This document shows, piece after piece, positions 27,952-36,433 of a stretch of 64,000 bases of DNA. Within the stretch, counting starts at the first letter, position 1, and each line of letters starts with the position of its first letter. The position numbers were made by a program, and so were the translations under genes. The DNA comes from Algoriphagus sp. NG3 (GTDB lineage: Bacteria; Bacteroidota; Bacteroidia; Cytophagales; Cyclobacteriaceae): assembly GCF_034119865.1 (NCBI RefSeq), contig NZ_CP139421.1, positions 310,001 to 374,000 on the forward strand, in the 5' to 3' direction. The notes beneath the pieces are model-generated. The model worked only from the letters and a program-made list of their open reading frames with translations. It made no database searches and was not told where the DNA came from.

Positions 27952-29808
27952 ATGTATTCGAATGTTTTTTCTTGGAGGCACTGGCTTCTTCTCTGCTTAT
28001 CCGGTTTATTTTCAGTGTTTGCCTTTGGGCAACAGTCGAAAATCCACAGCCACAATGACTATCTCCGCAAGGCACCTTTTTGGGAGGCTTTTGCCAATGG
28101 CTGTGCCTCCATTGAAGTGGATGTAATACTGGTTTCGGAAAAACTCTTTGTGGCGCATGAGCAGGAAAGTATTCATCAAGCCAGAACCATTGAAAATCTT
28201 TATCTCCAACCGATCCATCAAGGGTTGCAGACAGGCTTGATAGCCGATCCTATGCCGTTTTTCCTGACTGTGGATATCAAATCTGAGCCTTATGAGACAC
28301 TGAAACAGTTGATGAAAAGCGTCGAGCCTTACCAGGATATGATGTATAATGCACAGCATGACAGTGGGCTAAAACTGGTTGTTTCCGGAAACAGACCACT
28401 TCCTCAGGAGTATGGTGATTATCCTGATTATATCTTTTTTGACCATCAGGATGTAGAGGATCTGGGAACAATTTCTCTCGACAAAGTCGCAATGGTCAGC
28501 CTGCCCTTTGGCAACTATTCGCAATGGGGTGGTAAAGGTAGGATGGTGGAAGAGGAGGCGGCTGTGGTCACCCAGGTTGTTGAAAAAGTACATCAGGCAG
28601 GAAAGCTGATCCGTTTTTGGGCTAGTCCGGATTCCAAATCTGCATGGAAAGCACTCCATAATATTGGAGTGGATTTCATCAATACGGATAAACCTTTTGA
28701 AATAAACAGTTATCTGGCTAGTCTAGAACAACGGTATGTCGGAAGCACCATCAAAAGTGAGATTGTAGAATTGAACTTTGAAAATGATGAAGTGCAGCGC
28801 CAAGTAGATAATGTCATCCTAATGATAGGGGATGGGAACGGTTTGGCGCAACTCTCCGCAGGAATGTATGCCAATGGGAATGAGTTGAATATCACCAACC
28901 TCAAGAATGTGGGATTGGCAAAAACCCAGTCTGCTGATGATTTTACTACAGATTCAGCTGCCGGTGGGACGGCCTTGGCCACAGGAAATAAGACAAACAA
29001 CAGGGGAATAGGGGTAGACAGCAATGGTCAAAGTATAGAAAACCTATCCCATATCTTATCGAAAAAGGGATTTGGAACGGGGATAATCAGTTCTGACCAC
29101 ATTACAGGTGCTACTCCTGCCACTTTTTACGCACATAAAAAAGACAGGGATATGATCGGACCGATATCCCAAGATTTATATGGGAGTAGCTTGAATTTAT
29201 TTATAGGAGCAGGAAAGAATGATTTTCTAAGATATCAAAACCATGCGTTGGATAGTTTAAAGGCTAGAGGTTTTAGCCTATTGGGAAGTCTGGATCAAGT
29301 GGCGAGCTCTACAGAAGGGAAAGTGGGGTATTTTGCTTCAAATCACGGTCTCCCAAGTATTGAAAAAGGGAGAGCAGGATTCTTGAAAAACAGCACAGAG
29401 GCTGCAATAAGTTATTTGGAAAACAGGGGGGCTCCATTTTTTCTAATGGTGGAAAATGGCCATATAGATGTAGGTGGGCATGTCAATGATGCCAGAATGA
29501 TTGTGGAGGAAGTGATTGATTTTGATCAGGCAGTGGGAGCCGCTTTAAAATTTGCCAGTAATAACCCCAACACACTTGTGATCATCACAGCTGATCATGA
29601 GACAGGTGGGGTGACGATTCCCCAAGGAAGTGTAGCAGATAATATGGTTGAGTTGGAGTTTTCAACAGATGATCATACCGGAATTATGGTTCCTGTCTTT
29701 GCTTTTGGCCCCTACTCCGGTGATTTTTCCGGGGTGTATGAAAATACAGAGGTGTTTGATAAAATCATGACTATCCTTTTAAAGTATCATGCTAAGACTA
29801 TAGAATAA
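27952..29808 (+). CDS. Secreted GDPD-like / alkaline phosphatase fusion
   Basis: 618 aa from 27952; this start gives a clean signal peptide (MYSNVFSWRHWLLLCLSG...FAFGQ). N-terminal domain (about 27-270) is PI-PLC/GDPD-like with KIHSHNDYLRKAPFWEAF, IEVDV and FVAHE supplying the two His, Asn and acidic metal ligands. C-terminal domain (about 285-615) is alkaline phosphatase: VILMIGDGNG, nucleophile Ser in TTDSAAGGTALATG, ENGHIDVGGH, ITADHETGG and DDHTG. A diesterase and a monoesterase in one chain could release phosphate and an alcohol from a diester. It follows SusCD in the same direction, as the likely enzyme of the locus. Confidence 0.9.
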   Translation: MYSNVFSWRHWLLLCLSGLFSVFAFGQQSKIHSHNDYLRKAPFWEAFANGCASIEVDVILVSEKLFVAHEQESIHQARTIENLYLQPIHQGLQTGLIADPMPFFLTVDIKSEPYETLKQLMKSVEPYQDMMYNAQHDSGLKLVVSGNRPLPQEYGDYPDYIFFDHQDVEDLGTISLDKVAMVSLPFGNYSQWGGKGRMVEEEAAVVTQVVEKVHQAGKLIRFWASPDSKSAWKALHNIGVDFINTDKPFEINSYLASLEQRYVGSTIKSEIVELNFENDEVQRQVDNVILMIGDGNGLAQLSAGMYANGNELNITNLKNVGLAKTQSADDFTTDSAAGGTALATGNKTNNRGIGVDSNGQSIENLSHILSKKGFGTGIISSDHITGATPATFYAHKKDRDMIGPISQDLYGSSLNLFIGAGKNDFLRYQNHALDSLKARGFSLLGSLDQVASSTEGKVGYFASNHGLPSIEKGRAGFLKNSTEAAISYLENRGAPFFLMVENGHIDVGGHVNDARMIVEEVIDFDQAVGAALKFASNNPNTLVIITADHETGGVTIPQGSVADNMVELEFSTDDHTGIMVPVFAFGPYSGDFSGVYENTEVFDKIMTILLKYHAKTIE

Positions 29809-29898
29809 TAACTTATAAGTAGTGAGGAATTTAAAAAGGATGTGCTTTTTATCGAAATCGAATCTTTTCTGTGCCTAAGACAGGGCTGTAAATAAATA

Positions 29899-30000
29899 TC
29901 GTCCGTGCCTAGGGCACTTTACTAGATCATATAGTCATCAATAACCCAGCCGTTGAAACGGCTGGCAATAACATGAACCGTCCCTATGGGACTTTAACAG
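29899..30000. repeat. Palindromic repeat unit (GTGCC-N3-GGCAC family)
   Basis: Contains GTGCCTAGGGCAC (29905-29917) and, after a ~28-nt spacer, the hairpin CCAGCCGTTGAAACGGCTGG (29946-29965), then GCAATAACATGAACCGTCCCTA. The same layout recurs at 18970-19054, 30720-30802 and 31939-32041, and in a diverged form at 40905-41124. Confidence 0.75.
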
Positions 30001-30381
30001 AACAAGTACCTAGCTGGCGCAAGGTACTATCTTACTGATTTGTGCCTATATCAATGCAGTCTTCAGACTGACTTACAAAACCGAAGCCCAGCTGTTCGGG
30101 ATTTGAAATCCCGAATTCCAAACCGTGGGATTTATAATCCAGAGGTTGACTACATAGCCCAGCCTCATGACCTGTTTGAATTTTGGTGTTACTTCTCGGA
30201 CCACACAATATTTTCCAAAAAAAATTACCCTGCTCCGAGGACAATTGGATTGACCATTAGTTACCTCGGGTTTCGCCCGCTCACTTCGTATCGCTCCCTT
30301 ACCCGGGGCTATTAAGAATTTTACCCCAGGGTAACTTCCCATTTCAAACGTCCTGTGCTAGCCGTCCCTGACCACACGGGC
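30001..30381. other. Gene-free repeat-rich stretch
   Basis: No protein-like frame; frames here are artefacts of palindromic sequence. It contains a perfect hairpin TTCGGGATTT (30095-30104) with AAATCCCGAA (30106-30115), and other short inverted repeats such as ACCCGGGGCTA. Part of a 1.26-kb gene-free interval between the phosphatase and the methyltransferase. Confidence 0.5.
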
Positions 30382-30802
30382 TTCGGCGGGGAAATGTTTT
30401 TAAGATGCTGCTATGAGTAGTGGTAACCAGTAAACAGGATTGTTAGTCAGATAGCAGATAGCTCTGTTTTTAGGGCGGGGGGGAGGTCGTGGCAGCGGGG
30501 CAGGGGGCTGGTACGTGTGGAGGAAGCTTTGCCACGACTTGGACTTTTGGTCCTTTTGGGCTAAGCCAAAAGGACGGAAGAAAATACCTGTCCTATATCA
30601 CTACAGGTAAAATAGAGAGACTGACAACAGCTTATCGATCCTCATGTAATCGGATTTCAAGACATAACCATAACACTTTTTCCAGCAGAAGCATATTCTT
30701 ACCTGTGTTAGATTCCAATGTCCTATGGCACTTTACCAGATCATATAGTCATCCATAGTCCAGCCGTTGAAACGGCTGGCAATAACATGAACAGTCCTTA
30801 TG
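30382..30802. repeat. Long interspersed repeat, copy B
   Basis: 421 bp matching 18634-19054. Ends with a palindrome unit containing CAGCCGTTGAAACGGCTG. Between 30803 and 30927 nothing is recognised; from 30928 the sequence begins the segment duplicated at 33065-33352. Confidence 0.8.
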
Positions 30803-31066
30803 AGGCCCTGACGGATATGCACTGATTTTAATTCATCAGGATTCGATTAGAGACACTAGAGACCTACTTACCTCCAACATATTCAAAAACAATTCTGTTT
30901 ATATCTTTGTGAACGGAGCAGTTAAAACTTGCCGCCGTACGCCGAAAAAGTGAAATTGGAGCCCTTTATCCACTTTTGGCTTTGCAAATCACCCTGGAAT
31001 GGTTAGTGTAAACCTTTGCAGTATCGTCTATAGCAGCAGTTTTTATACACTACTAAATCTTAGTAA

Positions 31067-31768
31067 ATGGAAAGGATCGATGGTTGGAAATACAATGAAT
31101 TTAAGCAGGTCGGTAAGGATTATTCTAGTGAAGAAGAAGTAAACGTATATGAATCAAGTCATGCCGATTTCCGGGATATTAAGCAGGAAAGTGTCGATTT
31201 GATAGAAAAACTGAAGCTCAAGGCAAACGATGTCTTGGCTGATTTTGGGTCAGGAACAGGGATTTTTGCCATGGAGGCAGCTAAAGTCTGCAAAAAGGTT
31301 TTTGCTGTGGATATCTCAAGTAAAATGCTGGCGTATTCTAATAACAAAGCCATCCAAAATTCCATAACCAATATTGAATTCTGTAATTCTGGATTCTTGA
31401 ATTTTAAAATTGACGACGAGAGCTTAAACTTCGCCACATCTACTTTCTCTTTCCACCATTTGCCGGACTATTGGAAAGGAATTGCGCTGGAGAGATTAAA
31501 TAGAATGCTGGTTTATGGGGGCTGCTTATACATCAAGGACGTAGTCATTGAAAAGGAAAACTCGACAAGAAACATCCAGGCGTTTATTGACAGGCAAGAA
31601 CTCCTGGGCGGTGATTTTTTAAGAGATGATGCAGAAGTTCACTTTAGGGAAGAATTTTCTACTTATGACTGGATATTAGAAGGATTACTGGAGCGCGCAG
31701 GTTTCAAAATATTGAGTAAGGAGCTTTATGATGGGGTTATTGCAGAGTATTTATGCGTAAAGGAATAA
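31067..31768 (+). CDS. Class I SAM-dependent methyltransferase
   Basis: 233 aa. Motif I is VLADFGSGTGIFAMEAA (about 56-72), motif II FAVDISSKML, motif IV-like FATSTFSFHHLPD and post-motifs LVYGGCLYIKDV, a Methyltransf_11/25-type fold. The substrate is unknown; related proteins are often annotated as ubiquinone/menaquinone-like or generic small-molecule methylases. The upstream 139 bp and the first 49 codons are duplicated at 33065-33352 (about 95% identical in the coding part by eye). Isolated from other genes by repeats on both sides. Confidence 0.88.
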   Translation: MERIDGWKYNEFKQVGKDYSSEEEVNVYESSHADFRDIKQESVDLIEKLKLKANDVLADFGSGTGIFAMEAAKVCKKVFAVDISSKMLAYSNNKAIQNSITNIEFCNSGFLNFKIDDESLNFATSTFSFHHLPDYWKGIALERLNRMLVYGGCLYIKDVVIEKENSTRNIQAFIDRQELLGGDFLRDDAEVHFREEFSTYDWILEGLLERAGFKILSKELYDGVIAEYLCVKE

Positions 31769-31938
31769 ACTAAAAAGTTATCTGGAAAGGACTGTCCCGG
31801 AGAGCAAGGCGATATCAGGGTTTGTAAGAATACAGTAGTCCTCCCTAATCGGCTGGCACAGCAGATATTGACAAGGTCAATTCCATAAAGATTGGTTGAA
31901 TTGTTTCATAGATAATGTAATAGAAAGATGATTTATTA

Positions 31939-32041
31939 TCGTCCGTGCCTATGGCACTTTATCAGATCATACTGTTAACAATATTCCAGCCGTTAAAACG
32001 GCTGGCAATAAGATGCACCGTCCCTACGAGACTTTGACAGG
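31939..32041. repeat. Palindromic repeat unit (GTGCC-N3-GGCAC family)
   Basis: GTGCCTATGGCAC followed by CCAGCCGTTAAAACGGCTGG, GCAATAAGATGCACCGTCCCTA and GACTTTGACAGGACAAGCA. The loop differs from the 29.9-kb copy (TAAA versus TGAA) while the stem is kept. Confidence 0.75.
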
Positions 32042-32058
32042 ACAAGCACTGAAGCGAT

Positions 32059-32226
32059 GGGCTTCATCCACCGTTTAGCTATTTTGGCATTTTTTGGTGC
32101 ATGGATAAAGACCTCTTTTCGTCAAAAAATTTGCACTTGCTCAAAAACCGCACGCATGAAAAATGAGCTAATCAGTTCAGTCAAAATGATAGCTTTTAAT
32201 CCATTATTGCGTTTTTCAGCAGACTC
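32059..32226. mobile_element. MITE-like element, diverged short copy
   Basis: Related to the right part of the 300-bp element: shares TGCATGGATAAAGACC, TTGCACTTGCTCAAAAA, a GAGCTAATCA block and the end GCGTTTTTCAGCAGACTC, flanked by TAAGTA. The left boundary is uncertain and the internal region is deleted and mutated. Confidence 0.5.
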
Positions 32227-32328
32227 TAAGTATTACATGCCTTCAGATTGTCGTAAATACCTACTAAAGTTGCCGTCTTTTGCCAGTGATATAGATTGCT
32301 CGGCCAAGTATCTTTGAAAGAAAAGATT

Positions 32329-32883
32329 ATGAGAAAATTGATTGCTTATGAATTTCTTTCCAATGATGGTTATATGGCAGGGAGAGAAGGGGAGGAAATG
32401 GACTTCGTCACCAGAAATTTCTTAAAGGAAATGGAAACCGATATCGAATTGGAATATAAAGAAGTAGATACATTCCTGTTTGGGCGAACAACATATGAAA
32501 GCCTTTCTCGATATTGGCCAACTGTAACTACAGAAGATGAACCATTGGCAGATTTAATGAATGGGATGAATAAGATTGTCTTTTCTTCAACTCTTGATGA
32601 TTTAAAATGGAATAACTCAAGGTTATCCACAAAAGGATTGGAGGAGCAGGTGATAGAGTTGAAAAGGGAAGAAGGAAAGAATATTATGATTATAGGAAGT
32701 GCCAGCATCGTACAAAGCTTAACTGAAAAGAAATTAATCGATGAGTATAAATTTTTGCTTTTCCCTGTAATTTTGGGAGATGGAAAACCTCTTTTTAAAA
32801 ACACGAAAGAGGAATTGGGTCTTAAATTAATCCACTCAAAAATTTATAGAAATGGTGTTCTACTATTAACCTACTCAATCTGA
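32329..32883 (+). CDS. Dihydrofolate reductase family protein (RibD C-terminal type)
   Basis: 184 aa from the ATG at 32329; an 11-codon upstream extension in frame overlaps repeat-flank sequence and is unlikely. Motifs of the YwjB/YyaP-like RibD_C family: LIAYEFLSNDGYMAG, DTFLFGRTTYESLSRYWP, KIVFSSTL, NIMIIGSASIVQSL and FLLFPVILGDGKPLF. These proteins bind NADPH with a DHFR fold, but a physiological substrate is generally unknown. Single gene between repeats. Confidence 0.9.
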   Translation: MRKLIAYEFLSNDGYMAGREGEEMDFVTRNFLKEMETDIELEYKEVDTFLFGRTTYESLSRYWPTVTTEDEPLADLMNGMNKIVFSSTLDDLKWNNSRLSTKGLEEQVIELKREEGKNIMIIGSASIVQSLTEKKLIDEYKFLLFPVILGDGKPLFKNTKEELGLKLIHSKIYRNGVLLLTYSI

Positions 32884-33064
32884 ACATGCGGATGGCGTTA
32901 ATTGGCAGTTTATGTTGAGGGTATTATAATTTCCCCTTGTTTGAATAGTATACGGCTTATTTATGGGGTTCGACTTGGAAAATGGGATTTAGCTTCCGAA
33001 AGCTATTTGAAAGCAACATAAAATACGCGATTTTTAGAACGGTATAAATCGGAAAGAACATGCG

Positions 33065-33352
33065 CTTGCCGCCGTACGCCGAATAAGTGAAACGGGAATC
33101 CTTGATCCACTATGGGCTTCGCAAGTCAAGCTGGAATGGTTGGTGAAACCCTTTGCAGTATCGTCTATAGCAGCAGTTTTTATACACTACTAAATCTTAG
33201 TAAATGGAAAGGATCGATAGTTGGAGATACAATGAATTTAAGCAGGTCGGCAAGGATTATTCCAGTGAAGAAGAAGTAAACGTATATGAATCAAGTCATG
33301 CCGATTTTCGGGATATTAAGCAGGAAAGTGTCGATTTGATAGAAAAACTGAA
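33065..33352 (+). repeat. Duplicated methyltransferase promoter and 5' end
   Basis: 288 bp aligning without length change to 30928-31215: it begins CTTGCCGCCGTACGCCGAA, includes the 51 bp before the start codon essentially unchanged, and ends after codon 49 of the methyltransferase. The distal upstream part has diverged more than the start-proximal part. The junction at 33352/33353 falls exactly at the ATG of the next gene. Confidence 0.85.
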
Positions 33353-33365
33353 ATGGAACAAATAA
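33204..33365 (+). pseudogene. Truncated methyltransferase 5' fragment
   Basis: 53 codons starting MERIDSWRYNEFKQVGKDYS and matching the first 49 codons of the gene at 31067, then four foreign codons and a stop. It lacks motif I and every catalytic segment. Its reading frame overlaps the start of the following 186-aa gene by 13 nt in another frame, so translation of the leader could couple to that gene. Confidence 0.75.
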
Positions 33366-33913
33366 CAATACTATTCTTCGCTTTAGGTTCTTTTTTCGGA
33401 ATTGAAGATGGTAGAATAGCTGCTGACAGAACAGTCATTACCGTATTTCCTGAAAACAATGAAATTGAAATTATTCAAGAAGGGCTATTTGCAATTATTC
33501 ATACAGAAAATGATAGTAAAGCGGTTTTAGAACAGTGGGACAAAATTCTTGATATGAACAAAAACAGAAACACCAAGTGGTCACAAGAATTAGGTGTTTT
33601 TCCCGTTAAAAGTTTCGGTTTTAAAACCATAGAAAATACAATCCGACCACATTTTATACTGAACTATTCGAAAGAAGAAGATTTGAGAGCTTTAGGGATC
33701 TGGTATGATTCAGAGAGTAATCAATTCTCAATCAATAACATACCCCAGTACAACATCAAAACTGAAAGCGGAATATTAACCGGTAACTATTGGAATTTTA
33801 ATGGAGATAGCTCTTTTAGCTATACAATAGAACCCTTTTTGGAGATGCCTGAGGATTTTCAGAATTTCAAAATACAGTTAGAGAAATTACTGCCAGAAAA
33901 CAAAAAGGAATAA
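33353..33913 (+). CDS. Hypothetical protein, 186 aa
   Basis: The N-terminus MEQITILFFALGSFFGIEDG is hydrophobic and may be a signal or short membrane segment; the rest is a soluble alpha/beta sequence with IGTENDSK-like polar loops, many aromatics and a Lys/Glu-rich end (LLPENKKE). Family not recognised. Its ATG coincides with the border of the duplicated methyltransferase segment, so its present promoter is probably borrowed, and its original upstream region has been lost. Codon composition is AT-rich but similar to neighbouring accessory genes. Confidence 0.6.
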   Translation: MEQITILFFALGSFFGIEDGRIAADRTVITVFPENNEIEIIQEGLFAIIHTENDSKAVLEQWDKILDMNKNRNTKWSQELGVFPVKSFGFKTIENTIRPHFILNYSKEEDLRALGIWYDSESNQFSINNIPQYNIKTESGILTGNYWNFNGDSSFSYTIEPFLEMPEDFQNFKIQLEKLLPENKKE

Positions 33914-33937
33914 AGCCAGTAAGTTGACTTTAGATTT

Positions 33938-34160
33938 TAACCCGGACTATGCATTAGGATTCGTAGCTGCCTGTCCCGATTCTTTCGGGAAGGGTTCAAA
34001 CTGCAAGAAAATCAGTCACTTTGGAGATCGAGTCGTAGCACCGCTACGGTGAGCCTGCCTGCCGGCAGAGGCAGGGGCGAAAAGTGAAGCATAGCGACTG
34101 ATTTTGTCCGCCGCGGCGGATGGAGACGCAGTAGATTTTCTAATGCATAATACGGGTTTA
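33938..34160. repeat. Interspersed repeat, paired with inverted copy at 46.2 kb
   Basis: Aligns with the reverse complement of about 46205-46385: shared blocks TTAACCCGGA, GCATTAG(A/G)ATTCGT, TCACTTTGGAGA, GAAGCATAGCG and CTGATTTTGT. This copy carries extra palindromes (TCCCGATTCTTTCGGGA, and a CCTGCCTGCCGGCAG block). The rest of the 33914-34365 gap shows nothing coding. Confidence 0.6.
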
Positions 34161-34365
34161 AGGAAGGGAGAATGTTTGTACCCGCAGTTAGCCACATCTC
34201 CCTTCACTTGATAAGAAGCCGGGGTTCTCCTTTTCTACAGTTCAGCGACAATCTTCAACTGCAATGGTGGAGACAACTTATGGGGATCTTGAGCCTGAGG
34301 GATCACAGATCCCAGACTTTATACAAATCCCGATGTCACGGTGTTTGTCAATAATTCCCTGCAAT

Positions 34366-35061
34366 TCAAATAGTCTGAAGGTAAAGCTGTTCGAGTTCGT
34401 TGGTAGAGATATCGGAAGCTGACATTTCCTTTACGAGTTGCCCTTCTCTCATGATACCGATCTGGTTGGCTACTTCCTTGGCTCGGAAGATATCATGCGT
34501 GGCCATCAGAATTGCCGTCCCTTGGGCTGCCAGTTCTTTCAAAATCTCCGAAAATTCATTGGAAGCTTTGGGATCCAATCCGCTGGTCGGCTCGTCCAAA
34601 AACAAAGCCTTCGCCTTTTTTGCAATCGCTATCGCGATCCCCACTTTCTGTCTCATCCCCTTGGAATATCCGCCTACCCGCTTGTCATGGGCACTTTCCT
34701 GAAGACCGGATTTGCTCAAAAAGGCTTTGATTTCTGCGGTGGAATAGGATTGTCCCGCCAATGAAGAGAAGAAAGCGAGGTTTTCAATCCCACTCAGGTT
34801 TCCGTAGAGCATTACCGTTTCCGGGATATAGGCCAAAAATTTCTTGGACTCTTTGGGATCTTTGGTGACCGAAACCCCGTTGATCAGGACTTCTCCTGCA
34901 CTAGGCTTGACAAAACCCAGGAAACAGTTGATGGTGGTCGTTTTTCCTGCTCCGTTTTGTCCCAAAAGGGCAAAAATTTCACCGGCTTTGATATGGATAT
35001 CCAGATTTTTGAGAGCCTTATTGTCACCATAGCTCTTGGATAGTTGTTTTGCTTCTATCAT
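34366..35061 (-). CDS. ABC transporter ATP-binding subunit
   Basis: 231 aa. Walker A GQNGAGKT (34-41), Q-loop, signature YSKGMRQK (about 132-139), Walker B ALFLDEPTSGLD and switch His in MATHDIF. Single ABC domain of the ABC-2 export type. It is the last gene of a four-gene unit (receptor, two DUF3526 permeases, ATPase) with 5-bp spacing to the permease. Likely energises an inner-membrane exporter or peptide/metallophore-related transporter. Confidence 0.93.
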   Translation of the reverse strand: MIEAKQLSKSYGDNKALKNLDIHIKAGEIFALLGQNGAGKTTTINCFLGFVKPSAGEVLINGVSVTKDPKESKKFLAYIPETVMLYGNLSGIENLAFFSSLAGQSYSTAEIKAFLSKSGLQESAHDKRVGGYSKGMRQKVGIAIAIAKKAKALFLDEPTSGLDPKASNEFSEILKELAAQGTAILMATHDIFRAKEVANQIGIMREGQLVKEMSASDISTNELEQLYLQTI

Positions 35062-35066
35062 GATGC

Positions 35067-36431
35067 TTATTTTCCGTTGGAATAGATTCCAGATTTAGTA
35101 AAATTTCGATTGGCCCAAAACAAAAGAAGTAGCAGGACCAGCATAAATGGACCTAGAATTTTGACCCAAAATATAGGGTGTTGATCTTGAAAACTTTCCA
35201 AGGTAAAACTTCCCCAATCCAGCTCTGAGACTGGCCTTTCTTCAAAGATTTTTGGGAAAAAGAAATTCTTTCTTCCTTCATGAAAGCTCTCTAAGGCCTG
35301 CATATAATTGAGGTAATTCCCCAAATCCGAAAAGCTGACTGCATTGAGCGAGGCCTGGGTATGCACTGTAGGCACCACCCAGCTCAGTAGGTTGGCCATT
35401 TCCATTCGCTGTCCCAGTTTTTTCTTTAAATCTTCGACCGATTCACGTGCCTCATCGTCTCCTAGCTGCTGCATGGCAAAGTACCAAAGCCAACTGAAAT
35501 CCTGATCCGAAGGATGCTGAAATTCACGGTACTGTGGGTATTTGCTGTAAAAATGTTCCATAGTGGGCACCTTTTCCCTATCCCACTGGGCATGGTATCC
35601 CTCCCTGTTTTCGATTACTGCAGTCATGGCTTCCGGAATTGGAAATAGCCAACGCTGAACGACGTTAATACCTGCGGGAATAATCATGCTTAGCAGCACC
35701 CAACAAGCGAGAAGAAGCTGTGCGTTGAGATTGGAGCTCAGCTGGAAGCTTACCACCAACCAGACCATTGCAAACCAAAAGAGTAAATACATTACAGCGA
35801 TCAGACAGAACGCCCCGAAGTATCGGTCCACAGGGATAGCCAGATAAAAGACAGAAATCCCCAAGAGCAGAATCAACACCGCCAGGATACTGACCAACCT
35901 GATTCCCATTTTATACCTCAGAAACCTCATCGGAGAATCCGTCTGACTGAGTACCAGACTCCAGGTACCACCTTCTCTTTCCTCGGAAATCAGATTAAAA
36001 CCAAAGGCAATGATCACCAAGGGAAAGAAGTAGATCAGAACAAAACTAAAATCCATGTTTCCTAACAGCTGGAAAAGTGGATTCATCAGATCAGTGGAGT
36101 AGCGTTGTTCTTCCAGGTTGCGGACAGTCACACTTTGTACCGACGGATAGATGTCCCGCTGGCCTATGGAAAGTCCAGCAAGGCGGGGCACTTCATTTTC
36201 CAGCCCAAAACGCAGGTAATACATTAGCGTGCCCAGCTCCCCTGATGAGTTGGAAACTTGGCGCTGGATGCTCTGGGTCTGATATGCAGCGGTCTTTTCA
36301 GAAACTCTCTCTGCCCGCTCCAAAAAACGGGAACCGATCTCCAGACTGATCAGTCCGGCTGCCATCAGCAATAGCAATCCAATGGGATGTGCTTTGGATC
36401 TGAAAAAGTCTTTGACTAGGTATTTGATCAT
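35067..36431 (-). CDS. ABC permease, DUF3526 type (second)
   Basis: 454 aa from the ATG at 36431, which follows the stop of the upstream permease by two bases; a 21-codon longer frame overlaps that gene and is rejected. First helix at about 15-33 (HPIGLLLLMAAGLISLEIG), large periplasmic loop, then a cluster of five helices and a last one near the C-terminus. The ISEEREGGTWSLVLSQ motif marks the ABC-2/NosY-like group. Forms a heterodimer with its upstream paralogue. Confidence 0.88.
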   Translation of the reverse strand: MIKYLVKDFFRSKAHPIGLLLLMAAGLISLEIGSRFLERAERVSEKTAAYQTQSIQRQVSNSSGELGTLMYYLRFGLENEVPRLAGLSIGQRDIYPSVQSVTVRNLEEQRYSTDLMNPLFQLLGNMDFSFVLIYFFPLVIIAFGFNLISEEREGGTWSLVLSQTDSPMRFLRYKMGIRLVSILAVLILLLGISVFYLAIPVDRYFGAFCLIAVMYLLFWFAMVWLVVSFQLSSNLNAQLLLACWVLLSMIIPAGINVVQRWLFPIPEAMTAVIENREGYHAQWDREKVPTMEHFYSKYPQYREFQHPSDQDFSWLWYFAMQQLGDDEARESVEDLKKKLGQRMEMANLLSWVVPTVHTQASLNAVSFSDLGNYLNYMQALESFHEGRKNFFFPKIFEERPVSELDWGSFTLESFQDQHPIFWVKILGPFMLVLLLLLFWANRNFTKSGIYSNGK

Positions 36432-36433
36432 TT

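Noticed and set aside
30489..30758. 89-aa frame in the long repeat, copy B
   Set aside because: The frame is broken in copy A at 18.7 kb, and its composition is that of a repeat.
31769..31938. Possible further gene after the methyltransferase
   Set aside because: Only short frames with stops; the sequence leads into a palindrome unit.
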